From the NCBI GenBank assembly GCA_013115135.1, contig JABANP010000138.1, forward strand, positions 1 through 64,000: DNA of 64,000 nt, read 5' to 3'. The position numbers and the translations under genes are program-made. Within the stretch, counting starts at the first letter, position 1. Each line of letters starts with the position of its first letter. The DNA comes from Perkinsus olseni (Eukaryota; Perkinsozoa; Perkinsida; Perkinsidae). The notes under the pieces were generated by a model. The model was not told the origin of the DNA. It worked only from the letters and a program-made list of their open reading frames with translations, and searched no databases. Positions 1 to 12,207 of the stretch are shown in pieces.

Positions 1-1600
1 CGGAGAGTTTCGTCATGCCCGTCTGAAATCGCTGGTTTCGGTGACGTGGGAGTTGAGAAGCTCGGCTGACAGTCATCCGCTGACTCGAGAATCTTGAGGA
101 TCTAACAATGCACAACGCATAACGCCATAATTGGAGGGCCACGTGGACGCCGGAAAACATCCTTACGACACCGAATACTGATTTACACCAGAATATGCGG
201 GGACTTACGGCAGTTACTAGCCGTTTGGGATACTCTGTCCCTACCTCGTTGGAAGGGCCCCAAGTTGCGACAGAGACACACCTCATAGGCTTCCAACTGC
301 AACAAAGGCAAACTTTGATCCTTTCAAGTCACAGCTTGTTATCCACAAGAATCGAATCGATTCAATCGATTCCCCGTGACCAGCTGAGAGATTCCGCTTG
401 CTTTCATGTCATCGAGTGATATATGGCGCCACTGGGACTGTGCCACAGCTATTCTGCAGCTAACTGTACTCTCGTCATCGCCGCGTACTCATGCACGATA
501 GTGGAGAGAAGCTTGCATTAGTCAGCCCGTACAGGAGTCCGTAGCCTTCCCTTGTAGTACAGGTGCCACGAAGTTAACCTCCCGGCTATGAATAACTCAA
601 GTTGAGTTACTCATTGAGTAACTTGATGGTCTTTGAGGGTAAAGTACAAGACCCCTACGGGTCTTACGGTTTATCAGTGCAACCGTTCCTCAACTTGATC
701 TCTTTCCCTTCCCTCATCGAGAGGGAAAGAGTCGTGCGAAGTTACATGTCCGAAGACTCCAGCACAAAGTTGATCCGCGAAATTGATATATTTATCGGCA
801 AAATTGACTTCCCTAATGATGAAATTGTGTGCCTTATTCGCGGAATTGAATTCCTTATTTAAGGAAAATGACTTCCTTATCCGCCAATTGTATCCCCTCA
901 TCTCGACCCTATCCAAATGGATATCGCAAATGGAACGTCATGGAACTCTTGTAAGATGTGCACGGGTCATTTCTTGTGTAAGGAAGGCCGTAGGTTTTAC
1001 TGAGGGTGAAACCATCGCAGCAGGGGACGTAGTCACACAAATTGTGTGACAAAATCTTGCGCTACTGAAGCTAGTGGGTTCCGATGATGATGCTAGTTCT
1101 AGCTGCGCTACGACACTAACTACTGGAGTGGTAATTTTTGCACGGCAGTCACGAGGAGTGGTCCTGCGGAGACGCGTGGACTACCTTCAAACTGCCTTTC
1201 TTCTCAGTTCCTGACTGACCATTCCGCGTGACCCCCCGCCGGTGGGATTCAGCCCTCCCACCCTAAATGTGGCTTCTCCGTTGTTGCTCGTAGTCAAAGC
1301 AAGGCGAGGAGGAGTGTGAAGTCTTCTACTTCCTAGGCTGAGTCTCTCGAGGGGAATCAGCTATGCACGCATACACGGGACGATCAGCGCATATTGAGTA
1401 ACACTCAACCCAACCGAGTCTGCGGGTGAGCCATGGTATCCCTGACATTGAGGGTTCCCGGGCTGGAGTAGTCCAGTGTTTGGGGTACACGACGAAGCTT
1501 ACGTGTACTTCAGTCAAAATTCAGCGAGAAATGATTTACAAAATATTTTACGTCCTCATTTGGAACGTTTTTGGTTCATGCGTGGGATCGGAATTTTTCG
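1..1600. other. Non-coding, palindrome-rich left flank
   Basis: I see no convincing gene here. The stretch from about 600 to 1050 holds several perfect short inverted repeats: 606-622 (8-bp arms), 700-731 (10-bp arms CTCTTTCCCT / AGGGAAAGAG) and 1032-1050 (9-bp arms GTCACACAA / TTGTGTGAC). Positions 1268-1420 are a copy of a dispersed repeat found again at about 33,497-33,640. The rest shows nothing I can name. Confidence 0.5.
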
Positions 1601-1627
1601 CCCATTTTTATTCGTTGTTTTTAATCT

Positions 1628-4100
<2,473 letters not shown>

Positions 4101-4104
<4 letters not shown>

Positions 4105-6491
4105 GCATTAATCCACTGGTCTCTACCGAGTTGCAGTGTAGCGTTGAGGAAATGCAAGATTGCAAGATTGTAGTTGCAGTTGTCTTATCTTTTGTATTTA
4201 TGACCGTTCCTGTTACGACGGAGGTACCAGATGAAGCGAGCATCGAGTCAGCCCCTCCGGGTTCGCAGCCGAAGATTCTTCCACACGGCTCAGCATCGCC
4301 CGCGACGACGATAAGTCAACCTAATTCGGCTCCGGGCGCGCGAGAAAAACTTTCGAATGATGCGGCTAATTCGACAAATAATGGCGAGTCGTCGTCGTTA
4401 CCAGCAGCCAGCGATATTGGTATTTTTACGGAGCATGGCAAGCCGGGATGGAAGAATGTACCGGCCCATGTTACTTTTGGCAAGAGGTAGTATCTTGAGG
4501 TTGAAGCATGCAAGATACAGAATCCGAACACTTCCTTGTCGCGATTGAGGATTGCAAAAATTTCCAATTGGTGACGGAATTTTCTTCTTCACAAACAGCC
4601 TCGACCGAGGGACTTACTTCTCGGAAAATGTTAGTTCGTGAAAGTTCAGTAAAAATGATTTTGGAAAAAATTCGGGTTATTTTCGGCCGGACATGAAAGA
4701 GGATCGGTATTTTTACAATTTTTTCATCAGAATTCGCGTCGATGATTTGTACGGGGAGCTGCTGATCGAGTGGCGCCCAGAAGATATTTATGCTTACGAC
4801 GTCGAAGGGGATACGACGATTCGTATCTTTACTTCTATGAAGTTGCGGGGTAAACATCGGAATCCATTTAAGAGCCGCTATACAGAGCATAAGGACCCAT
4901 TCAAAAGGGAGTTGAGAGAGTAAGATATCTTGAGGTCGACCTAGGAGATCGCAGAGTCAAAAGATATCTTTTTATTAAGGTTCACTTTCCGAGTTCCCTT
5001 TCGTTTCTGGTGTCGCCAAGTGGGAAGAGATTTTAACAGACTGGACGACACCTCAGTACGGCCGCGAGAAGGAGCTGCTGGTCGTCATCAACCCGATCGG
5101 CGGACGGAAACGCGCGAAAAAGATGTTCCGGGAGATTCTTCAACCTATGCTGGACAGAGCCCATCGGAAGTACTCGGTCGTACAGACTGACCATCCTGGC
5201 CACGCGGGTGAAATCGCTCGGTCGATCGATTTGGAAAAAATTGGAGCGATTGCGGCAGTTGGCGGCGATGGTTTGGTCTATGAACTCGTCAACGGCATGG
5301 CCGAACGGCCAGATGCGTCCGAGGCTTTTGCGATTCTAGGAATTGGTCAACTCCCAGCGGGAAGTCACAACTCTTTGGCGGCCAGTGGCGGAATGAGGCA
5401 GCCCCTGACAGCGGCGACGGCCATTGTTAATGGCTGGATGAGACCTGTGGATGTTATGAAAATAACAAGATACTTGCCTGAGGGACCACAGGTTACCTTT
5501 GGCGTTGTGCGGACTTAATTACGGTTTTATCGCCGAGGTTAATGTCCGGTCGGAAAATAAAAGATTTTTGGGCCCCACGAGATATATCTTTGCGGGCGCG
5601 CAGACGGTTTTCCGAGGAGGGGGAGATCCGAGTGAAGTTGGACATGGAAAAGGAGGCTTTAGTTTGGCATATACTGGGATGAAGTGCCGGTAAGCGGAAG
5701 GTCCTGGGTTCGATCCCTGGCAGGGGTATTTTCAGGTATTTACGGAGTAAAATAGACCGTCGTCTTGCGGCTCCTTCACTCGGCTGCCATAAGACCACCA
5801 GCGCGCCCGAAATTAGTAATCTAGTTGGCCCGGTCGCCTCCGAATTAACGGCCGAGTCGTCCTCGCCTGAGACGAGCGAGCCGCTGCCGACGGCGGAATC
5901 GAAGATGCTCCGGTGGTTGCAAGATGTGGGGCCTTGCGGGACCTCCTGCATGGCCTGCAGCGTTTTGCATAAAATTACTACAAAATATTTGGAAAAGTCT
6001 GATGGTCACAAGATGCTCGATCCGTCACCAATTGTGAAGGCGGGCGAAGAGGGATGGGTTGAAGTTGATGATCAGAAGGGAGTATCTTTGTTGTCGCTGA
6101 CCAACGTGGCCGTGCGGAATACCGAAGATCGGACCGTTTGGATGCAAAACGCTCATTTAGCAAGCGGCTACATGGAGCTGGTTATAATACCAGCAGTTGA
6201 TCGATTTACGTAAGATGGTACGTTTGTTGACCTCAAGATACGCCTCTTGGCAGATTCACCCAAATCGTAGCGAAGGTGACAGACAACAAGCACTTAGAAG
6301 ATCCTCGAGTGACGACCGAGCGAGTTACTTCTGTTGTTTTTGAACCCACTATTAAACGAGATGCGTCTCATCCTGATAGAAGATACGCTGAGTTCGGCAT
6401 CGATGGCGAGCTGATCGATTCGGCAAGCCCGCTGCGTGCCGATCTGCTCCCTGGCGCTTTGCTTTTGATGGCTCCTGCATGGGCCGATTAA
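4101..6491 (+). CDS. Sphingosine/diacylglycerol-family lipid kinase
   Basis: Encodes a lipid kinase of the DAGK/sphingosine-kinase fold, which would phosphorylate sphingosine, ceramide or diacylglycerol. The catalytic domain starts near 5070 with LLVVINPIGGRKRA, followed by AAVGGDGLVYELVNG (the nucleotide-binding GGDG motif), GIGQLPAGSHNSLA and the DVMK segment. The C-terminal half has FGIDGELID and ends at TAA 6489-6491. The putative ATG at 4101 gives a hydrophobic N-terminal stretch (VVAVVLSFVFM), and the region 4230-4950 is a Ser/Thr-rich linker plus a possible membrane- or lipid-binding segment. Introns include 5690-5735 (sense tRNA-like element) and one near 6212-6255 (family B-related). 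Around 5500-5515 the frame changes between VTFGV and CGLNYGF without an obvious splice site, so a small frameshift or unresolved intron is present. The ATG overlaps the TGA of the upstream kinase. The family call is strong; the exact start is not. Confidence 0.75.
4143..4166 (+). repeat. Family C element, 24 nt, in frame
   Basis: A complete unit starting GTTGAGGAAATGC and ending GATTGCAAG lies near the 5' end of the lipid kinase gene. It begins with GT, ends with AG, is 24 nt long and has no stop in the coding frame. It could therefore be removed as a tiny intron or read through as eight codons. Confidence 0.5.
5690..5735 (+). repeat. tRNA-3'-end-like introner, sense
   Basis: This 46-nt intron of the lipid kinase gene reads GTAAGCGGAAGGTCCTGGG, then TTCGATCCCTGGCAGGGG, then TATTTTCAG. 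The T-arm-like core is followed by a T-run that doubles as the polypyrimidine tract. Exons join as GMKCR-YLRSK. Confidence 0.75.
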
Positions 6492-6844
6492 TGATTATAT
6501 TTCTGTCCTACTTTTACCTGTATACTATTTTTGGTTGACTACCCTCGCTGAAATTCTTATCGTAGATCGGCTGAAAAATTCTATAGTAAAGCATAGTGTT
6601 GTGTTGTTATAGTGGGTAACCATCAGTTGAGGAAATGCAAGTTGGAGCGAGATTGCAAGTTTTGATCACGTTTGCGCCAATTTGCAAACTCTCTATCTTT
6701 GAGAAGCTTAGCGGAGCGTTGCGTCGAAGAAATGACCTCAATGTGTGAGAGTGGATACGGCGCACTACGCGTATTATCCCTCTCGAGAGGGGGTTTCCAC
6801 TCGAACACAACGCAGAAGTTACTCACAAGAAACTGGTCATGACT
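6492..6844. other. Convergent intergenic region
   Basis: This lies between the convergent ends of the lipid kinase (+) and the transporter (-). It contains a family C unit at about 6631 (GTTGAGGAAATGCAAG) that sits outside any coding region I can define. No gene is supported. Confidence 0.4.
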
Positions 6845-9800
6845 TTAAATCACATCTTCAGTGTCTCCATCAAGGCTGGTGGAGTCGTCGTCATTCTCGA
6901 AGTTCACATATCGTCCGGCTATCTTCCCGTCCCTACAACCGGAGAAAAACATCTCGAGTAGCACAGTGGTAGAGGTTGCGGCTGTCAAGAGAGAGGTACC
7001 CGGTTCGATTCCCCCGGCTTACATCTTTTGCACCGCTGTTTCTCCCGATGGCGCTAAGTTCGAATTTCTAATTGAATACGCAAAATAAAATATGATGGCG
7101 ACGAGCATCACTGCCAAACCCTCGGAGAACAGCAGCGAATGGCAGGCCCGAGATCATGTACCTTAACCACCGTTCTAAAAACTCTCATGAAGCTGGTTTT
7201 ACGTGTTGATGAACATCCCTGCTAGAGGGACTTCTGGAGCTCCCGGCACTCGGAAAGGTTTAGTCAGAGGATCCTCATTACCGTCACCGAGATCAGTGTA
7301 ACTGTTATCATTCGAGTCGTTGGGTTTGATAAAATTCATCTTACTTGAAATATGTGCGGACCACGCGGGAAGTGGCGATCCCGGCGAAGAGACAAATGAT
7401 TAACAAAGGGAGGTAAAAAAAGATACTCACAAGATCGTGCAAAAATAGCGCACCGAAAACTAATGTTGCAACCTGAAAAAAAGGAAAAGTCGGGTAAAAT
7501 CGGGAAAAAAATCCCACCTCGAAGAAAAGAACCATGAGGAGTATCTCTCTGGGGTAATGTGGTCGGAGCTGAGCGCTTGCACGAGAATCTGAGGTTGATC
7601 CAAGGAACTCGCAAATCGGCCACTCGCTTCCTACTCTTGGCCGCCGCGGGCGCTCCGTTTGCGTCGGGTTTTCCGTATTCTTGCGGCTGTTGATTGGCGG
7701 CTGCCCGCTGACGATACACAGAGGGCGGCACCACTCGGCCTGGAAAAAAGAAAATCTTTCCCGAGAATTTTCAGGCAAATTTTCCGGAAATTTTTTACCT
7801 AGCATGGTACACAGACATACAGCCAAGAAGCTCAGCAAAGCTCCAAAAGATACAATATCTGCGAGAGCTTCAAAATCGATCACCAGGGCGAGCGCCGATG
7901 ACATAACGATTGTAATAATGAGAGCCGTGGAAGGAGTACCAGAACTCGTGAGTCTTCCGATCTGACCAAGATGAAATCGATCAGCCGTTTCACCATATAA
8001 GATGCGATTCACCGCTTCGGGGAGGAGGCCGTCGCTGCTCATCCTCAGCATGATTCTCGGCTGAACGATCATGGACGACATGACGGAGGTCATCGTGTTA
8101 CCAACCGCGCCGAGCGAGACGACGAATCTGAATCTGACGCTCAGAATAAACCGCAAAATATACAAGGTTGAAGCAAGGAAGATACGAAGAGGGTTGCTTA
8201 CTCTAAGACTGTCGCTCCTCTCGCTTCAAAAGCTGTCGCCAGCGGTGCGTCCAAACTAACACTAGCCAGGGGTGCCAAATGGACGAAAGCGACTAAAAAC
8301 GCTAAAATTGGAATACATGAATCGCTTCGCTCCGCCTACCTGCGACCAATACGTACACCACACAGCAAATAACAATGGTGATGATTATTGCCCGCGGGAC
8401 CAGTCGACGTGCCTGAAGAAATAACCCTGCCAAGGATCGAACCAGGAGATGTCATTTTCGTATCTTGCTCCGGAAAATCATCGAAAATTTTAGACGAGTT
8501 GTTTCCGACAGGAAAATTTAGAGATCTTCCGGAAAAATTTCGTAAATTTCCCGAAAATTCTGAATTTTCCTGATTTTTTCACCTCGGTGGTCTCCTCAGC
8601 CAAGCAGTTGATGACATCAAAACCAAGATACGCAAAAAAGACTCGACCAGAGCCGCGAACGATCCCTTCAGGAGTGGTAGGATGCCAAATATCACTACGG
8701 AAGAACACGAAACCTGACAAATCGATCACCAGGGCGCGCGCTACATCCATAAACTCACCTCCAACTATGAACACTAGAATCACTGCCATATTCAGAATTG
8801 TACTCCAATTATTGAAACTGAAAAAAATCATGAAAAATTTTCCGCTTTTTCCGGAAAAATTTTCCCCACACTCACGTGCTCGTTTGTCTTATCCCGCGGT
8901 AGAGGAGCAGCCCGAGGAGGAGGCAGAGCAGGAAGGAAAGCAAAGATATTGACCAAAGATTCTCCGAAGATCCGAGGTCGTAGTCGTACCTGATGTTAAT
9001 CTTCGCTCGCCATAACAAGTAAATTTGGTAAAGGCGTGGTACGAGGCACTTACTCCGGAGAAAAAAAGTTGGCCAGAGGCAGAAAAAATTCCGAAAAGGA
9101 TGATTTTCCCCGTAAATTCTCATTCGCTGACAAAGGTTGCAGGACCGGTTCGAACCGACGAACGAGTTCATAATGGCGGCGATGCGAGGAAGAATGTTAG
9201 CGCCGACTAGCGGTCCATTGTGGTTGTGAAAGTAGCACAAAGTATCCCGACCTATCAAGTTTTGATATGGACAGACGTAAGACTCCGGTTAGAGCATATC
9301 TCGGAGTCGAAACGCAGTACAGGGATGGAATCTGAGGTCGACGCTAGTCAAAGTGACTGGGAGTTAAGCAGAGATGCTATATGAGTCATACTTATTTCTC
9401 AACTAAAATTTTCTTACAAAATTTTCGGCAGTTTTTCTCCGAGCAGAACGTTGACGTAGGCAGCGAACGCTCTGGCAACAGCAGCGGCCGAGATAGAGCT
9501 GTCGACACAGAGAACCTGAGACGAGTTTCGGAAGGAGTGGTATGCACGCATGCGCACGAAGCCAACAATAGCGGCCGGTAGCTCGCCTAAGATGGTGTAG
9601 ACGTAGCTGTAGGCCGATCCAGCCACTGGGACGAGGGAGCTCATCTCGCAGTAACAAAGACCAGATATTCTGAGCGGAGCGAAGCGATGCATGAATTGCA
9701 TTTTTCGAGTCAACTTACCCGCATGCAAGGGCTGCAAGGACGAAGCTAATCCAGAGGAATGAACCGGCTTCCCTGGCGCCCACTCCGATCGACACGAACA

Positions 9801-9960
9801 TACCTAAGTCAAAACTGATGAAAAAATCGTAAACGGCACGTAATCCTGACACTATCAGTTTCGAAGAGGGCACAGGAATTTTTCGGAAATTTGCGGATTT
9901 TTTGGAATCTCTCACGACTGGTGCAGACGACACATATTCCCACCTCTAGTTGAGGCCATG
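6845..9960 (-). CDS. Cationic amino-acid transporter (APC superfamily)
   Basis: Encodes a multi-pass plasma or vacuolar membrane transporter of the CAT/SLC7 type. Exon products in order from the high-coordinate end include VSIGVGAREAGSF..FVLAALA, CYCEMSSLVPVAGSAYSYVY, TILGELPAAIVG, SISAAAVARAFAAYVN, YLGFDVINCLAEE, a segment with SSGTPSTALIITIV..LADIVSFGALLSFL, and a C-terminal FRVPGAPEVPLAGMF, which matches the F.VP..P...P pattern near the end of CAT proteins. The last exon encodes an acidic tail ending at the stop complementary to 6845-6847. The start near 9930-9990 is not resolved. Introns carry several introner families: 9516-9557 (family H), 6933-7022 (antisense tRNA-like), near 9672 (family D), and family E near 7871 and 8719. 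One junction near 7130 gives an apparent 10-nt gap in the frame, which may be a sequence error. The family is confident; the substrate is inferred. Confidence 0.8.
6933..7022 (-). repeat. Antisense tRNA-like sequence filling an intron
   Basis: This 90-nt intron of the transporter is fixed by the join AVQKM-DGKIAGRY. Read on the plus strand it holds TAGCACAGTGGTAGAGG (A-box-like D-arm) and GGTACCCGGTTCGATTCCC (B-box/T-arm) and ends in CGGCTTAC. On the coding strand that end reads GTAAGCCG and serves as the 5' splice site. The stems are too degenerate for a functional tRNA. Confidence 0.65.
9516..9557 (-). repeat. Introner intron, family H
   Basis: A 42-nt transporter intron reads GTGCGCATGCGTGCATACC and ends CTCAG. 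It lies between IVGF and VLCVDSS. Related palindromic cores TGCGCATGCGTGCA occur near 12,270, 15,712 and 16,908. Confidence 0.65.
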
Positions 9961-9989
9961 ATAGCCGAAGTCGAGGTACTTAACAGAAA

Positions 9990-10800
9990 AGAAACGAATA
10001 AGGCCTAAACTTGTCAGAAATCATGTAAAATACACTTGCAGGGTTTCAGTCCGTATAGTCAGAAGATCCACACAGCTCTTGTCTGACACTCTGACACCTG
10101 GTCGAAAACGAGCCGTCTCCAAAGTGCGATCAGAAATGCTAGACGAAGCTCAACTGCTTGAATGAAGCGTCAGATCTTGTTGAGCAAGTTGCGATACGCA
10201 ACCAAGAATGCGAAGTCACCAATTCCTTCCGTACCACAACAATCGCAGCTCTTCAAGGCGAACACTGGTGACACGTGCATCGCTCCAGTCCGGCGGCAAT
10301 CAAAGATAAACCAAAAGAGCCCGTCAATGCCACAGACTGCCATGATGTTCATGCTGAACCAGCCGTTTCGGTTGTAGTAATCAACATAACTACAGATTAG
10401 TCATTAACAATGCACCAAATATGAACCATAAGTCCCGAGTGCAATGACTCAACCTCCAATGCGTTACCGTGCCACTTCAAAGACGTGAACCAGTTTTCAT
10501 AGCCTCCCTCCAACGGACATCCAAGTAGACCGATACTTTGGAATAATACATAGTTTGAGACCGACGTAAGGCATAGAGAATTTCTACGAGACGGGTAGTT
10601 GAAGATGCAGGAGAGAGCATCACCCGTGTCACCGCCCACACGATGATGACCAAGATCGCTCTGTACAAGTGACGCGCTGTCCGTGTCTTTGAAGAGACGG
10701 ACTAAGAGCTCCGGGATGGCAAGCCGCGTCGATACACGTGCAGCCTTCGTGGAAGGAAAATCGAGTATCACTTGCCACCCGGGTCCCATCATACCCTCAA
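9990..10800 (-). CDS. Unrecognised exons, possible membrane protein
   Basis: Several open stretches on the minus strand look like exons but I do not recognise the protein. One contains YRAILVIIVWAVTRVML (a membrane-segment-like run) followed by SSTTRLVEILYALRR. Another, near 10,700, encodes STRLAIPELLVRLFKD. A third, at 10,170-10,352, encodes MAVCGIDGLFWFIFDCRR with another hydrophobic patch. They could be one multi-exon membrane protein upstream of, or continuous with, the transporter. Splice sites are not resolved. Confidence 0.3.
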
Positions 10801-10803
10801 AAT

Positions 10804-11067
10804 TTAAGGCTTAAAAATAGAAGAGGCGTCGTCGTCGACGACCATCGACGAATCAGCCACCCCTGAGGCAAGCGCGGCGAGTCCAGGCGCCCCGTACGGA
10901 GTAGGTCTAACCTCCGGAACGCTTCTCGGGGTGCCTCTTGCAGCAGAACTAGGAGTACCTCCAAGTGTTGCGATTCTTAGCGTGAACCGGAGGACCGGAC
11001 CTCGACTGTTCATTTCGGTGAATATGAGATTGCAAGGGCATCGCTTCGTGCGATATCTAGTGATCAT
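10804..11067 (-). CDS. C-terminal exon of an unknown protein
   Basis: An open reading frame ends at 10,804 with a disordered, Ala/Gly/Pro-rich tail and acidic residues (SSMVVDDDASSIFKP). No domain is visible. Its 5' part would run into the SSU rRNA-like fragment at 11.13 kb, so the gene is short, begins near 11.1 kb, or is spliced from elsewhere. Confidence 0.3.
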   Translation of the reverse strand: MITRYRTKRCPCNLIFTEMNSRGPVLRFTLRIATLGGTPSSAARGTPRSVPEVRPTPYGAPGLAALASGVADSSMVVDDDASSIFKP

Positions 11068-11134
11068 CAGAGCACGCTACGACTTCTGTATTTTCTCGGA
11101 TACTCAGAAGCTCGCAAGCATTGCGTGATGCAAT

Positions 11135-11430
11135 CACCTGGCAGTGATCCCGCCAGTTGTCATATGCTTGTCTCAAAGCTTAAGCCATGCATGTCTAAGT
11201 ACAATCTCTCAACGGCGGAACTGCGAATGGCTCATTAAAACAGTTATAATTTATTTGGGGATCGATGGATTGGTTATTGACGTTGGATCGATTACTATTT
11301 GGATAAGTTATCCAAACCACGATTAAACCGTAGTAATTCTAGAGCTAATACGTGCGTCAAGGCCCGACTTTGGAAGGGCTGCGATTATTAGATGTTGGAG
11401 ACGCTTGTGTCTCAACATCAGATAGTTTCG
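11135..11430 (+). rRNA. Partial, diverged SSU (18S) rRNA 5' domain
   Basis: The stretch contains CATATGCTTGTCTCAAAG, TTAAGCCATGCATGTCTAAG, CTGCGAATGGCTCATTAAAA, then AGTTATAATTTATTTG and TAATTCTAGAGCTAATACG, in the order found at the 5' end of eukaryotic 18S rRNA. Its first bases (CACCTGGCAGTGATCCCGCC) are a degraded form of the canonical start. An unusual insertion separates the helix near 11,260-11,320. Similarity fades after about 11,430, so only the first ~300 nt are present. This is a pseudogene-like or relocated fragment. Confidence 0.75.
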
Positions 11431-11439
11431 GGCCTTCAG

Positions 11440-11630
11440 CAGTGCCGGACCGCACGAGGGTTCAGTACGGACGCTCGAACTTGGACATAGCTGCTCTGTT
11501 GGAAAATCTCACACCGAATGCATACAGCGTAGTAACGCTAAGTAATAAACGAATTAATAGCGTTAACAGCCTAAGATGTGGAAGCTTCCCTGAAAATTGA
11601 ACCCCAACTCGCGGCTACTTGACTAGGTTT
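11440..11630. other. No gene seen
   Basis: This stretch follows the rRNA-like fragment. It has no coding or structural signal I can support. Confidence 0.3.
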
Positions 11631-11631
11631 T

Positions 11632-12141
11632 TTCAGAAAAACGTTACGCTCACCTGCGCCGATGGTGGCCCCGACTCCGAAGGCAACGAGATCTCGGAGA
11701 CGAAGTACACGGTGAAGATGTGTAGCATCTGCGGAAAGGAGACGAGCTAACTTCGTCTCATTCTAGTATCTTATGTCGACCCTTGTCCCTCGTGGAAACG
11801 ATGGCTCGAGTTTCAAACCAGAACAAACAGTTTGCAAAGTCTGCCAAGACGCAATTCAACAGGCGAGCAGTTCACCGCGAACTCGACATCTCTCGAAGAC
11901 TCAGAATCGACAACTACAGGGAACTCCCGGAAAATGCGAATCCTTAATCCCGAGAAATCCATGCTCGACCTCAAGATACCCTCAGAAGAAAAAACGACAC
12001 GACGCAGACCTATGTACCTTCGACCGTATCCGAGTCCCTCGTGATGGTATCAGGTTCAGCCGGCAGCGGTCTGGTGCGAAGAATTCTATCGAGCAAGGTT
12101 TTCGACCAAGACACCCCAACCATGGCGAATAAAAAAATGAA
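11632..12141 (+). CDS. Small unknown protein with a CxxC motif
   Basis: A polypyrimidine/AG acceptor at about 11,631 is followed by an exon encoding KNVTLTCADGGPDSEGNE and, in the same frame, a CSICGKE stretch. A downstream exon encodes a Ser/Thr/Arg-rich segment (TSLEDSESTTTGNSRKM). The last exon encodes SESLVMVSGSAGSGLVRRIL and ends MANKKMNRST-stop near 12,141. GTATCTT-family elements at 11,766 and 11,961 mark likely introns. I do not recognise the family, and the first exon may lie under or upstream of the rRNA fragment. Confidence 0.4.
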
Positions 12142-12207
12142 TCGATCAACCTGAGACTCCGCTCTGTAAAATTACAACTTTTTTCGCGCGCCACGAAATT
12201 GACCACT

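Noticed and set aside
1326..1517. A short minus-strand coding gene in the dispersed repeat
   Set aside because: The related copy at 33.5 kb does not preserve the reading frame.
6950..7030. A functional tRNA gene
   Set aside because: A-box- and B-box-like segments are present, but the acceptor and anticodon stems do not pair and the sequence lies inside a firmly placed intron.
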